From NCBI GenBank assembly GCA_050291935.1, contig JBNKKR010000005.1, forward strand, positions 65,142 to 129,141: a stretch of DNA of 64,000 nt. Direction: 5' to 3'. The notes under the pieces were generated by a model that worked only from the letters and a program-made list of their open reading frames with translations, searched no databases and was not told the DNA's origin. Made by a program: the position numbers and the translations under genes. Source of the stretch: Desulfocapsa sp050291935 (lineage in GTDB: Bacteria > Desulfobacterota > Desulfobulbia > Desulfobulbales > Desulfocapsaceae). This document shows positions 50,908 to 60,627 of the stretch, in pieces; the first letter of the stretch is position 1; every line of letters begins with the position of its first letter.

Positions 50908-51657
50908 ATGAAATCTTGGTTTTTTATCTTACTCCTTTTTTTTGTTTTTCTTACTTCCTGCTCAACGCATCAACATGATGATATAAAAAGCGTCAATGCT
51001 CTTCATGAAATACCCACTCCGGAAGAGTTTTCTCTAGGAGTTGGTGATGAAATAGACTTTAGCGTTTGGCGACACGATGATCTGGAGAGAAAACTTGTCG
51101 TTGATCCGGTTGGCAATGTTTATTTTCCATTGATTGGGGAGGTGTTAGTAGAGGGAATGACTTTGTCAGAATTGAGAAAAGAAGTATCACATAGACTGGA
51201 ACACTATTTAGTTGATCCAACCATTGATATTCATGTAACAACAATAAAAAGCCAGAAAGTGCACATCTTTGGCGAGGTAAAATCTCCAAGCACAATAGCT
51301 TTGGGGCAGAAAATGTTCATTTGGGAAGCTATTGCTTCAGCTGGTGGTTTTACCAATGATGCCAACAAAAATGATGTGCTTCTTATAAGGACTGTTGATG
51401 GTACATCAACACCATTTCACCTGGATCTTCAGAAGATGATCGAGAATGGAGATCTTAATCAAGGCTATTATCTGGCAAACAATGATGTTCTCTATATTCC
51501 TCCAAGCTCTATTGTAAATGTAGAGAGATTTATGACCAGAGTGAACAACATTATCAATCCATTTGTTACTCTTGAAAGGAGTATTATTCTTTGGCCGAAT
51601 CTGGTTGACGCCTTGGAAGACGGTTCTTCTTCCACAAATATAACCGTTTCTCCATGA
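50908..51657 (+). CDS. wza: Wza-type polysaccharide export lipoprotein
   Basis: About 249 aa from ATG 50908. The frame extends 66 nt upstream, but 50908 gives a clean signal peptide with lipobox LTSC (Cys18) and has AAGG upstream. Polysaccharide export domain: FSLGVGDEIDFSVWRHDDLE, VVDPVGNVYFPLIGEVLVEG, SHRLEHYLVDPTIDIHV. A SLBB-like domain (VHIFGEVKSPSTIALGQKM, FIWEAIASAGGF) follows. A late helix near LERSIILWPNLVDAL could be the segment that forms the outer-membrane pore. It works with the Wzc-like protein encoded downstream. Confidence 0.92.
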   Translation: MKSWFFILLLFFVFLTSCSTHQHDDIKSVNALHEIPTPEEFSLGVGDEIDFSVWRHDDLERKLVVDPVGNVYFPLIGEVLVEGMTLSELRKEVSHRLEHYLVDPTIDIHVTTIKSQKVHIFGEVKSPSTIALGQKMFIWEAIASAGGFTNDANKNDVLLIRTVDGTSTPFHLDLQKMIENGDLNQGYYLANNDVLYIPPSSIVNVERFMTRVNNIINPFVTLERSIILWPNLVDALEDGSSSTNITVSP

Positions 51658-51838
51658 GAAATTTTGTCGATGTAGTTCAGAACGTGGATAATAATTGATG
51701 GTGGTGGATTCTCCTTATGACTCGTAAATATTTTACTGTGTACCTTGGGATGAAAGAAGTTTTGTCTTTCAATCTGCGGTAGAATGAAAGCAGTCGTAAG
51801 CTTGCAAAACAAATAATTTAAGGAAGAATACTTCTATT

Positions 51839-54022
51839 ATGACCTTTCATGAAAAGCATGCCAATCAAAATTGGGGGCCAATGATTGCTGGTATTTATTT
51901 AGTTCCTGCGGTTTCGATTGCTCTTATAATTACGATTCTTCTTGCTATTGGTTCCTACTTTGTAAATCCTATTTACGAAGCCACTACGACCTTAACTCTT
52001 GATAATAATCTAAGTGAAGTATTGAAGGGCTTAAAAACTCCTTTTCCTTCAACAGCGGCTGATGACTTTATCAGGGTAGAGTATTTTGCAACTAATACTC
52101 TTGGAGTTATGAGTTATCCGGAAATAGCTCAGGATGTTATTGATACGTTTGACTTGAAAGATGGTTCAGGAAAGAAGATTTCCCCCGACGATCTTCTCAC
52201 GGATAATGGCTTAACGCTCTCCCTTTCTGATCCCGGAAAAGGGATTTCCATAGAATGGGTTGCCGATACCCAGTTGTTTGCAGTGAAAGGGTTTGCAAGG
52301 AGTCCTGAAGAGGCGGCTGAATTGTCAGAAGCATATACGAAATGCTTTCTTGATTATAATCGCAATATGTCCAATTCCACTCTAGATGCGATTAACGAGC
52401 GGCTGATCTCTAATAACAAGTGGATGAAAGAAGAGGTCGCTAAATTAGAGAGTTCCATAAAAGAGGTGAGAGTAGCGAATAATGTCTTTGACATTGACAA
52501 TATTCAATCAAAACTTTCGTCCTCTATTCTTACAATTGATGAGACGATTGTTGATGCAACCTATGCGGAAGAGGTATACCAGGCCAAACGGGAATATCTT
52601 TCTTCGCAAATAGAAAAATTTAAAATCCTGGAAGAATATGAAAAGACCATGCAGATTAATCCAGGCATTACATCGTTGCAGTCAACAATCAGAACGTTAC
52701 TTTCAGAATTGCGTGAGGCCGCCGTTGAATACACTCCATCTCACCCCACCTATAAGATACTGGAAGAGAAAATAAAAGTTTCGCGGGAACTCCTTGCAAA
52801 AGAGGCGAAAACGATAGCCTACGAGACGAAAGAAAAGAAACCGTTACTCTATGATGAACTGCTGGAAAGAATGATTGATTTGTCAAGTGAACATCTTTTT
52901 TATGATATCTATATGACTCATCTTGAAAAACTGAAGGCAAGCTATCGTGAACGTCTTGCCGAATTAGTTGTAATTGAGAATCAAATAACTGAGCTGGAGG
53001 AGAAAAAGAGCAATATAAGCACCTCGTTAACGAACAACATAAATGATATGTCCTGGATCAGGAACCTAAGAGGGAAAAATATACCTTTGCTCCAAGTTGT
53101 TTCACGAACCAATCCCAATATCCAGGATAAGAAATCACTACGCTCTTTTCCTAAACGAAAAATTCTGGTGGTCCTGACATTTAGCGCATCTATCTTTCTT
53201 ATCTTCTTTTATCTTTTTGCCAGGGAAATTCAGGCAGAAACCCTTTATCGCTCATGGCAATTATCTCCTCAGAAAAATCGGAATATAGTTGAACTTCCTG
53301 ATTCAGAGTTTTCCTCTTTTGACAATCAGTCGTTGGCTGAAATTTGCCGTAATATTCATTCTGTCTGTGTTGCTTCCCGGAAAAGTAAAATAGTGAGGGT
53401 GACAGGCGCTTTCCAGGGTTCTGGACAAGAAGCTGTTGCCAGTGCTATTGCCTGGTACCTGAACCGTTTTGGTAATGAAGTTGTTCTATTGGATGGTGAT
53501 ATTATCAGGGGTAAAATCACAAAAAATATGGGGCTTGACGGGCGGATTGGATTACAGGAGTTGCTGAGTGGCAATGCAGATATTGCGGATATTGTTTATA
53601 GAGTGGACGATCTTGATATAAAAGTTATTCCAGTTGGTTCTGCTGATCTTGTTCATTGTGATAGAACTGCTATTAAGCGGATTTATAGTATGCTGGAAGA
53701 GCTAACAGGAGAAAATTGCCAGGTTGTGATTCTTGATTCACCTGTGGCAGAGGATCAATTTCTTTTGGCAGAGGCCTTTGCTGCTGGGCATCAGGTGGTT
53801 ACGATAGAATCTGCTACTGTCTCTATTATGGATGTGGAAAAAGTATATCGGGAGATGGCCCAATCTGGTGTATCAGAAAGAAGTAGTGTTGATGTCGTTC
53901 TTACCAACCTACCATTTAGCGCTGACATCTTCAGCTTTAAAGGATTGATTCAGCTAGCAGTTCGTTTTGTCGTCAATCCTTTCGGCATAAAAAGAAAACA
54001 ACGTGCTCATCGTGCTACATGA
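51839..54022 (+). CDS. Wzc-like chain-length protein with degenerate kinase domain
   Basis: 727 aa, ATG 51839. A Wzz-type N-terminal helix (PAVSIALIITILLAIGSYFV), a long periplasmic coiled-coil part (residues about 60-430) and a second helix (ILVVLTFSASIFLIFFYLF) lead into a cytoplasmic BY-kinase-like domain. The Walker A position (residues 523-531) reads GAFQGSGQE, where active kinases have E-G-K-S/T, so the Lys is Gln. Walker A-prime (VVLLDGDIIRG) and B (VVILDSP) remain. There is no C-terminal Tyr cluster; the end is basic. It is probably not an active kinase, but still a length regulator and Wza partner. The next gene overlaps by 20 nt. Confidence 0.88.
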   Translation: MTFHEKHANQNWGPMIAGIYLVPAVSIALIITILLAIGSYFVNPIYEATTTLTLDNNLSEVLKGLKTPFPSTAADDFIRVEYFATNTLGVMSYPEIAQDVIDTFDLKDGSGKKISPDDLLTDNGLTLSLSDPGKGISIEWVADTQLFAVKGFARSPEEAAELSEAYTKCFLDYNRNMSNSTLDAINERLISNNKWMKEEVAKLESSIKEVRVANNVFDIDNIQSKLSSSILTIDETIVDATYAEEVYQAKREYLSSQIEKFKILEEYEKTMQINPGITSLQSTIRTLLSELREAAVEYTPSHPTYKILEEKIKVSRELLAKEAKTIAYETKEKKPLLYDELLERMIDLSSEHLFYDIYMTHLEKLKASYRERLAELVVIENQITELEEKKSNISTSLTNNINDMSWIRNLRGKNIPLLQVVSRTNPNIQDKKSLRSFPKRKILVVLTFSASIFLIFFYLFAREIQAETLYRSWQLSPQKNRNIVELPDSEFSSFDNQSLAEICRNIHSVCVASRKSKIVRVTGAFQGSGQEAVASAIAWYLNRFGNEVVLLDGDIIRGKITKNMGLDGRIGLQELLSGNADIADIVYRVDDLDIKVIPVGSADLVHCDRTAIKRIYSMLEELTGENCQVVILDSPVAEDQFLLAEAFAAGHQVVTIESATVSIMDVEKVYREMAQSGVSERSSVDVVLTNLPFSADIFSFKGLIQLAVRFVVNPFGIKRKQRAHRAT

Positions 54023-55616
54023 TATCGCCATAGCCAAACCCAGGCCAGCTATTTCAGTTTGGGAATTCGTAGTCTTTATTTTTACTTGTTCTGCATGCTC
54101 CATCTGGACTTTACAGTGTAAAATACCCATTGTCGTTGTTCTTGCCTTTGCGGTTGCAACCGTTGCCTTTTACCGGCCTGTCGTAGGCGTTTTTTTTCTT
54201 ACCGTACTTATGCCCATTCAGAGTGTCTTCTTTCTGATCCTGGCATTATGGTCAACTCCGGCATCATTCAATAACTACCTGTTAAATGTTGTTGACATGA
54301 ATCACCTAAATAATTTTGTTGGCCACTTTTTTCCAATTAAGGTTTATCCGTTTGAGATTATAGCGTTTTTGCTTATTCCTTCTTGGTTGTACTTGTCCTT
54401 GGTTGTGAATAAGAGGCAAAAAAATGGGTTTTCCACTGGGCGTGTATCTAAATTCATCCATCTAGAAAGGTGGTTGGTATATTTTATTATCGCTTTTGAA
54501 ATATGGGCTCTTTTTTCTCTTACCTGGGTTCCATACGTTGAGGGGTCATTCTATGGTCTTGTTCGTTTTTCCTGTAATTTTCTGATCATTGTTTTCCTGA
54601 TAAGTGCACTTAAAAGTTACCAGTCGTTGGTACAAGTTTTTACTGTTTTTTTTATTTTTGCCGTTATCCTTGGAATAATTGCTGCAATTTCGACATTTAA
54701 AGGCTTTGATGCTTTCCTCCCTTTCTTTGGGAACGAAAAGGTTTCTATCCAGCTTTATCTGAGCGTATTCGATAAAGCTGCTGGTTTTGATCGCCAAACA
54801 TTGGGAATGATGACAGGACATGGGCTTACCGGAAAACATGAGCTTGGAATGTATCTGATAACGGCAATTTTTTTTACACCTGTTCTTGTCAGACAATACA
54901 AATCAACTGCCGCCAGAGCACTTATAGTTATCTGTTCTTTATTTTTGCTTGCTGTTATTTTCAGGGGGCCGATGAAGACAATTATTCTCGGCAGTTTTCT
55001 GGTAACTATGACTATGGTCTGGTTTTTGCCGCAAATTCGTAAATCTTTCTTACTTGTAATGGTTGTTTTAATTGCAGTAAATATTTTCGGGTTTGTTTGC
55101 TCTGGCGCCATGAGGGCCCAGTATAAAACGAAGATGGGTCAGACCACCGGAAATATCAAGAACTACAATTCAAAAAGCCGCTACAGCCTGGGTACTATGG
55201 CCTTCAGATTTGGAGCCTGGGAGGAAACTTTTACTAAAATTGTTGAAGATAAGGCATTAGGAGCGGGGGCTGAAAATCTCAATCGAGACCAGACCTTTAA
55301 CTATGTTCATTCCCATAATCTTATCCTCAATCTTACATACGATTATGGTTTGCCAGGATTTATCTTTGTGGCTCTTTTTATCGTAAATCTTTTACTGTTT
55401 GGCTGGAAAATGGTTGCAAGTCGTGCCAGACCGCCAACTGATCTGTGGTGGGCGCAAATATGTATACTCGGGGCTACGTTTACCTGTCTGCTGGATTATA
55501 TGGTGGATTGTTGGATATGGGATCCTCAGCTCTATTATCTCCTTGGCTTATTTTGGGCGGTATCAAGAATTACCATTAATGGTGGAGAGGTTGAATTTGC
55601 GACCACCACATGGTAG
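54003..55616 (+). CDS. O-antigen ligase/Wzy-like polymerase
   Basis: 537 aa from GTG 54003, overlapping the end of the Wzc-like gene. About eleven membrane helices are visible. After the helix near IVFLISALKSYQSLVQVF comes a large periplasmic loop. The family-type region RYSLGTMAFRFGAWEETFTK, DKALGAGAENLN and FNYVHSHNLILNLTYDYG carries the Arg and His (V-H-S-H-N) conserved in Wzy and WaaL. It would polymerise repeat units, or ligate chains, at the periplasmic face. Lying directly after Wza and Wzc genes, Wzy polymerase is the better reading. Confidence 0.85.
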   Translation: MLIVLHDIAIAKPRPAISVWEFVVFIFTCSACSIWTLQCKIPIVVVLAFAVATVAFYRPVVGVFFLTVLMPIQSVFFLILALWSTPASFNNYLLNVVDMNHLNNFVGHFFPIKVYPFEIIAFLLIPSWLYLSLVVNKRQKNGFSTGRVSKFIHLERWLVYFIIAFEIWALFSLTWVPYVEGSFYGLVRFSCNFLIIVFLISALKSYQSLVQVFTVFFIFAVILGIIAAISTFKGFDAFLPFFGNEKVSIQLYLSVFDKAAGFDRQTLGMMTGHGLTGKHELGMYLITAIFFTPVLVRQYKSTAARALIVICSLFLLAVIFRGPMKTIILGSFLVTMTMVWFLPQIRKSFLLVMVVLIAVNIFGFVCSGAMRAQYKTKMGQTTGNIKNYNSKSRYSLGTMAFRFGAWEETFTKIVEDKALGAGAENLNRDQTFNYVHSHNLILNLTYDYGLPGFIFVALFIVNLLLFGWKMVASRARPPTDLWWAQICILGATFTCLLDYMVDCWIWDPQLYYLLGLFWAVSRITINGGEVEFATTTW

Positions 55617-55779
55617 TTTTGTTTTAAAGAGTGATGACAATAGTGTGATTTTACAGGATCAACTAAAAGTCATACTCGTACTCACTTCCTCTGTTTGCTC
55701 CAAATTATAACGAAAAACGTATTGAACCAATTGCGAACTATTGGTTGTGAAGGAGGGAGCAATCGAAAATAGGGACAAG

Positions 55780-58164
55780 ATGAAGCGTAAATATATCCTA
55801 TTTATTCTGGGTTGTATCTTTTGTTGGGTGACAGTTGCCAAAGGAGATATGCGAACTGTATTGGATCCTGATAATTTTTACAGATTGCAGGATAATCTCT
55901 TGGTTAATGGTGGGTTTGAGACTGGTGAAAATGATTTGCCGACTGGCTGGAAAGTCTCAACTACTACTAGTTCGCAACTGAAGTTTATATGGGATACAAA
56001 ACGGAAGAATGGAGGAAAATATAGCGCATCTATCTGGTGCCAGGGGAGTTATTCTGGTGCTTGGTCGCAGGACGTTCTCATAAATCCTGGGGAAGTGTAT
56101 ATGATAAAAGGGCATGTGGCATTTGCGAACTTAAGCCCCTTATCAAAATGCAAAATAAATTTACTCTTCAAGGATGAAAAGGGCTTGCCGGTGAAGCAAA
56201 TTGATTTGCCTTTTCATTCAAATGGAAGTCGTAATTTTGCCGAGGATTTTCCAGGTGGTCTAAAATTTAGAGTGCCTGATGATTCTATGTCATTGACTGT
56301 GAGGTGTATACTGCAGGGACCGGGAAAGGCGTGGTTTGATGATCTTTATTTAGCTAAAACGCCAACCGGTTCTTTTACTGGTAGAGTACGCTCGGGTGGT
56401 AAACCATTGACCGGTGCAATTGTTGAGATTTTATATCCTGTATGGGGGAAGCGTTATTCAATTTTGACCGATTCCAATGGCAAATATAGATTGGATGGGG
56501 TTCCTCTAGCGTCGTCAAGATATGCTGTTAAAGCATATAAAGAAGGGTATATAAATCAGTCACATGGCAATCTGGGAATTACCCCAGGATCAGAAACATC
56601 CGTTAATTTTGATCTTCAACAAGGTACAAATCCTGCTTTACTACAAATTGTATTTGGCTCTGTTTCATCCTCTAAAGAACAAGAGTTTTCCAAAGTTCCG
56701 AAAGGAGCCAGGATTCCGTCAGAAAAAAACGGCTATCCTTCCTTTATCTTACCTTTTTTGCAGAGTGATCAGTTTTCTGAGCTTCAAAATCCTGAAATAC
56801 AGACAGTCGTACATGAAATTTTGAGTGGTGTAGCGCTGGATCAGAGAAATGATACAAGAACAGTTGCACTTGCCGTTTACGACTGGGTAAACCGTAACAT
56901 TGAACACGTTTCCGTTTTTGAAGACCCCGCTGGCAGGGGCCCCATAATGCGTGAGAAAACGCAGAAAGATACTTTACCAGCATCAGCCACCTACACGTCA
57001 ACGAGAGGTCATGACTCTTTTGCTGAAATTTTAGAAAATAATATGAAAAAACGTCCACTTCTGGATGTGACTTCCTTGAAGACATGGGGGGGGAATTGGT
57101 ATGATTGGGTTCTGCGTCCCCACGAGTTACTTCGCTATAAAACAGGAATTTGTATCGAACGGGCTTTGTTACTAACAGGACTATTACGGGCTCTCAATAT
57201 TCCAGCTCGTGCTGCCGTTGAAAAACTAGAGTTTTGGGCTCAAACAGACGCAGGAAATGGTACTTGGGTAGGGCTTGATCCAACACGTGGTCGTAATGAG
57301 TATCGGAAAAATGGAAAATTGGGGGTCGGTTTTGAGAGCCCTCGCCTTGCTTTTTATTCCATTAATAGCCGACCATTGCTGCAAATGGACCTGGATGCTG
57401 CAAAAGGAGTGATTTGGTATGAGCTTCATCCCTATGAGCTTGAGTATGACTTTTCTGACGCTGGTTTAAGTCAAGCCATGAATGCTTTGCAGGAGATGTC
57501 AAAAACGGGACTTGCGCCGCCTCCACAGAAAAAAAAACGGAATAGATCTGCAAAATATATAACAACGTTTCGGATTTTAACCATTGATCCATCAGATCTT
57601 ATCGGTCAGGAATTTTTGACGGTAAAATTTCCGATTGTGGCAGATTCTCAACTTTATAGTAATACTGGGGAATATGGTTATCAGGTTAATTTTCCCAATA
57701 GCGTTGTTTCGACCTCATTGGAAACCATAAAATCTGAAAAGAAAGGAAGGTATGAGCAATGGGTATCAATTCGGATTATGCTTTCAAAAATCCCCAAAAG
57801 AGCAAATCCCTCCCATGAAATTCCACCGCCAATAAACAGAAACAAAAAAAATCCGGGTATTTCTCAAGGGAATTTTGAAGAGAAAAGCCGACTATCAGAT
57901 GAAAGTGGAAATAATCGTTTTCCTCATGCTAGTAGGGGGAATTTGCAGTCTGGAGATGCTAATAGGATGAAAGGCGTGGGCCCCAACCGCGCCAGGCTGC
58001 AAGCCAAGCCCAAAGGGGATTTTATTGAAGATTTTGACCGGGATGGTGATGGCAAGGTTTCAGAAGAAGAATTTTCAGGACGATTTTTTATGAGGCTTGA
58101 TCGCAATCGTGATGGGTATATAGATGCAACTGAGGCCCCGGTGCCCAAAAATCCAATTCCATAG
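55780..58164 (+). CDS. Exported transglutaminase-like protein with CBM-like, Ig-like and EF-hand parts
   Basis: About 794 aa from ATG 55780 (upstream in-frame start lacks a signal). A signal peptide (YILFILGCIFCWVTVAKG) precedes a jelly-roll, carbohydrate-binding-like domain (NLLVNGGFETGENDLPTGWK) and a carboxypeptidase-regulatory-like beta domain (GSFTGRVRSGGKPLTGAIVE). The transglutaminase-like core follows: TGICIERALLLTGLLRALNI with Cys458 and TWVGLDPTRG with Asp500. The expected His of H-A-W reads E-F-W (484-486). A Pro/Asn-rich segment and two EF-hand loops end it (58036-58071 DRDGDGKVSEEE and 58099-58134 DRNRDGYIDATE). Probably a Ca-binding periplasmic or surface protein that binds glycan; enzyme activity is doubtful. 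Confidence 0.82.
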   Translation: MKRKYILFILGCIFCWVTVAKGDMRTVLDPDNFYRLQDNLLVNGGFETGENDLPTGWKVSTTTSSQLKFIWDTKRKNGGKYSASIWCQGSYSGAWSQDVLINPGEVYMIKGHVAFANLSPLSKCKINLLFKDEKGLPVKQIDLPFHSNGSRNFAEDFPGGLKFRVPDDSMSLTVRCILQGPGKAWFDDLYLAKTPTGSFTGRVRSGGKPLTGAIVEILYPVWGKRYSILTDSNGKYRLDGVPLASSRYAVKAYKEGYINQSHGNLGITPGSETSVNFDLQQGTNPALLQIVFGSVSSSKEQEFSKVPKGARIPSEKNGYPSFILPFLQSDQFSELQNPEIQTVVHEILSGVALDQRNDTRTVALAVYDWVNRNIEHVSVFEDPAGRGPIMREKTQKDTLPASATYTSTRGHDSFAEILENNMKKRPLLDVTSLKTWGGNWYDWVLRPHELLRYKTGICIERALLLTGLLRALNIPARAAVEKLEFWAQTDAGNGTWVGLDPTRGRNEYRKNGKLGVGFESPRLAFYSINSRPLLQMDLDAAKGVIWYELHPYELEYDFSDAGLSQAMNALQEMSKTGLAPPPQKKKRNRSAKYITTFRILTIDPSDLIGQEFLTVKFPIVADSQLYSNTGEYGYQVNFPNSVVSTSLETIKSEKKGRYEQWVSIRIMLSKIPKRANPSHEIPPPINRNKKNPGISQGNFEEKSRLSDESGNNRFPHASRGNLQSGDANRMKGVGPNRARLQAKPKGDFIEDFDRDGDGKVSEEEFSGRFFMRLDRNRDGYIDATEAPVPKNPIP

Positions 58165-58230
58165 TAAGTATAGATCAAGGATAGTTGGTTCCAGAGTCTT
58201 TCAAAAACCTAAAACAACTATGGTTCACCC

Positions 58231-59187
58231 ATGAAAACAGCACTGATATGTGGAATATCTGGTCAGGATGGAGCCTATTTGGCACAGCTTCTTTTGACAA
58301 AAGGGTATAAGGTATACGGCGCGTCAAGGGATGCCCACTCCTGTTCTTTTCATAATTTGGGATTGTTGGGAATAAAAAAGAAAGTCTCAACTATTTCTTT
58401 AGCAATTAATGATTTTAGAAGTGTTTTACAGGCACTGCAAAGAGTAAATCCTGATGAGGTTTATAACCTTGCTGGGCAAAGTTCAGTCGGTTTGTCGTTT
58501 GAGCAGCCGGTGGAAACATTGGAAAGCATCAGTATCGGCACATTAAATTTTTTGGAGGCGATTCGGTTTACCGGCAAAGATATAAAATTTTATAATGCGG
58601 GTTCCAGCGAATGTTTTGGAAATACCAAAGGCGTACGGGCAAATGAAGAAACACCATTTCGGCCTAGGAGTCCTTATGCTGTAGCGAAATCGTCGGCCCA
58701 CTGGATTGTTGCTAATTATCGCGAGGCGTATGATTTGTTTGCTTGTACAGGGATTCTTTTTAATCATGAATCACCTTTACGACCAAATCGTTTTGTAACA
58801 AAGAAAATTATTTCATATGCATGCCGTATTAGTGGTGGCAGTGGTGAAATGTTATCGCTGGGCAATATTTCCATTAGAAGGGACTGGGGATGGGCTCCTG
58901 AGTACGTGCAGGCAATGTGGCTAATGTTACAGGAAAAATTACCAGAAGACTATGTTATTGCCACTGGAGTGAGCAGGTCTTTAGAAGAATTGGTTGATTT
59001 GGCTTTTAAGGAAGTTGGTTTGTATTGGAAAGATCATGTGGTGCTTGATAAAGAGCTGTTACGGCCAACAGATGTTCTTGAAGGGTGTGGCAGTGCCGAA
59101 AAAGCTGAAAAACAGTTGGGATGGAAGGCAAGTTTTGGGCTGGAAGATGTCGTTCGAGAGATGATACGAGCTGAGCAAATTGTATAA
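58231..59187 (+). CDS. gmd: GDP-mannose 4,6-dehydratase
   Basis: 318 aa, ATG 58231. Family features are ALICGISGQDGAYLAQLLL (NADP site), VYGASRD, NPDEVYNLAGQSSVGLSF, NAGSSECFGNTKG, the catalytic Tyr-Lys in SPYAVAKSSAHW, and LFNHESPLRPNRFVTKKI. It makes GDP-4-keto-6-deoxymannose from GDP-mannose. It is slightly shorter than the usual 340-370 aa but keeps all these motifs. The next enzyme (fucose synthase, reductase or aminotransferase) is not evident here, although the SDR at 25523 could act on the keto sugar. The gap 59188-59420 contains no recognised signal. Confidence 0.92.
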   Translation: MKTALICGISGQDGAYLAQLLLTKGYKVYGASRDAHSCSFHNLGLLGIKKKVSTISLAINDFRSVLQALQRVNPDEVYNLAGQSSVGLSFEQPVETLESISIGTLNFLEAIRFTGKDIKFYNAGSSECFGNTKGVRANEETPFRPRSPYAVAKSSAHWIVANYREAYDLFACTGILFNHESPLRPNRFVTKKIISYACRISGGSGEMLSLGNISIRRDWGWAPEYVQAMWLMLQEKLPEDYVIATGVSRSLEELVDLAFKEVGLYWKDHVVLDKELLRPTDVLEGCGSAEKAEKQLGWKASFGLEDVVREMIRAEQIV

Positions 59188-59420
59188 TGTTGTTTTCTTC
59201 GAAATGAAGTAAAGAGGGATATTTATTTTTCTTGGTTGGAATCAGCAATCAATTGGTAGGTAAAATTTCAGTACCCTGTCTTAAGAAGACTATGAATATA
59301 CTCTATCAAAAAAAACTTACAATTTGAACCTTCAGGCGTTGTTTCGTTATTTGATTGTTGAAGAATCGTTGGAATCTATTTGTTGGTAGCTATGGCATGT
59401 AAAAGGAAAAAACAGGGATA

Positions 59421-60566
59421 ATGCGCATTGGTATTAATACATTATTTCTTGTGCCTGGGGATGTTGGGGGGACGGAAGTATATTTGCGAAAAACACTTTC
59501 AGCCATGGCTGAAGTGGTAAAGGATGACACACTGGTACTATTTACTAATTGGGAAAACGATGCCTTGTTGCGAGAGGAGTTAGCAGGGTATCCATTTGTG
59601 GAGTTTTATCGTCTTCCCTGTCCGGCAGCTATCAGACCACTACGAATTCTTGTTGAACAGCTTTGGTTACCTGTTGCGGTCATAAGAAAGTCCGTTGATG
59701 TACTCTGGTCTCCTGGTTACACCGCACCAGCCATTTGCAACGTCCCACATGCTGTAACCATTCATGATTTGCAATACAAAAGCCATCCGGAAGATATGAC
59801 ATTATCTGAAAAGGTGGTATTGGATGTTTTAGTAAGAACAGCTTGTCGGTATTGTGAGGCAATTATAACAATCTCAGATTTTTCAAAGACGGAAATTCTT
59901 CGTTTTGATTTTGCCAATAAAGAAAAGGTTTATGCTTTGCCTTTGGGAGTAGATACTGGATTTTCTGTTATGCTACCAGGTGATGAAACAGAAAAAGTGA
60001 GTAAACTTGCGGGGATGGGAATAGAGAAGCCTTATTTGTTGTGTGTCGCTCATACCTACCCGCATAAAAATATAGATAAACTTGTCGAAGCTTTTGGTAT
60101 TTTTTCAGAACAGAATTCGCATCAATTAGTTTTGGTTGGTAAGGCAAGGCGTGGTGAAGCGAGTCTACTGGATAGTTTGAAAACTATAGCCAATTCCCGT
60201 AAAGTTATTCGTCTAAATAGCCTTTCGGAAAGTGATTTGAAGTTGCTTTATCAATGTGCTGATATCTTTGTTTTACCTTCAAGTTATGAAGGGTTTGGCT
60301 TGCCGGTTTTAGAAGCAATGATGGCCGGAGTGCCGGTCGTTACTTCACGAATGGCGTCATTACCTGAGTTAGGGGGAGAGTGGGTTGAATACGTCGATAC
60401 GCCATCGTCGCAAAATTTACTTTCAGCCATTAGCAATGTGATGGCATTATCAAAAGAGCAACGTGCAAAAAGAGTAGCTCGTGCGAGGGAAAGGGCAAAG
60501 GGATTCTCGTGGGAAAAAACTGGAGAAATGACCTTTCATGTTCTTCATAATATCACTGAAAAATAA
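59421..60566 (+). CDS. GT4 glycosyltransferase
   Basis: 381 aa, ATG 59421. A GT-B enzyme with GDVGGTEVYLRKTLSAM, an N-terminal domain containing VLWSPGYTAPAICN and VTIHDLQYKSHPEDM, and ITISDFSKTEIL. The donor domain has YLLCVAHTYPHKNIDKLVEA and VLPSSYEGFGLPVLEAMMAG (E-x7-E intact). The H-D-L-Q-Y and PHKN segments match the subgroup of mannosyl-type transferases (WbdA/MtfB-like). After the GDP-mannose dehydratase gene, a GDP-sugar donor is likely. It is cytoplasmic. Confidence 0.9.
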   Translation: MRIGINTLFLVPGDVGGTEVYLRKTLSAMAEVVKDDTLVLFTNWENDALLREELAGYPFVEFYRLPCPAAIRPLRILVEQLWLPVAVIRKSVDVLWSPGYTAPAICNVPHAVTIHDLQYKSHPEDMTLSEKVVLDVLVRTACRYCEAIITISDFSKTEILRFDFANKEKVYALPLGVDTGFSVMLPGDETEKVSKLAGMGIEKPYLLCVAHTYPHKNIDKLVEAFGIFSEQNSHQLVLVGKARRGEASLLDSLKTIANSRKVIRLNSLSESDLKLLYQCADIFVLPSSYEGFGLPVLEAMMAGVPVVTSRMASLPELGGEWVEYVDTPSSQNLLSAISNVMALSKEQRAKRVARARERAKGFSWEKTGEMTFHVLHNITEK

Positions 60567-60627
60567 GTAGGCCCATCGTCTACTGTACATAAATGAATCC
60601 GCCTGAACTCGGAAATAATGAGTTGTA

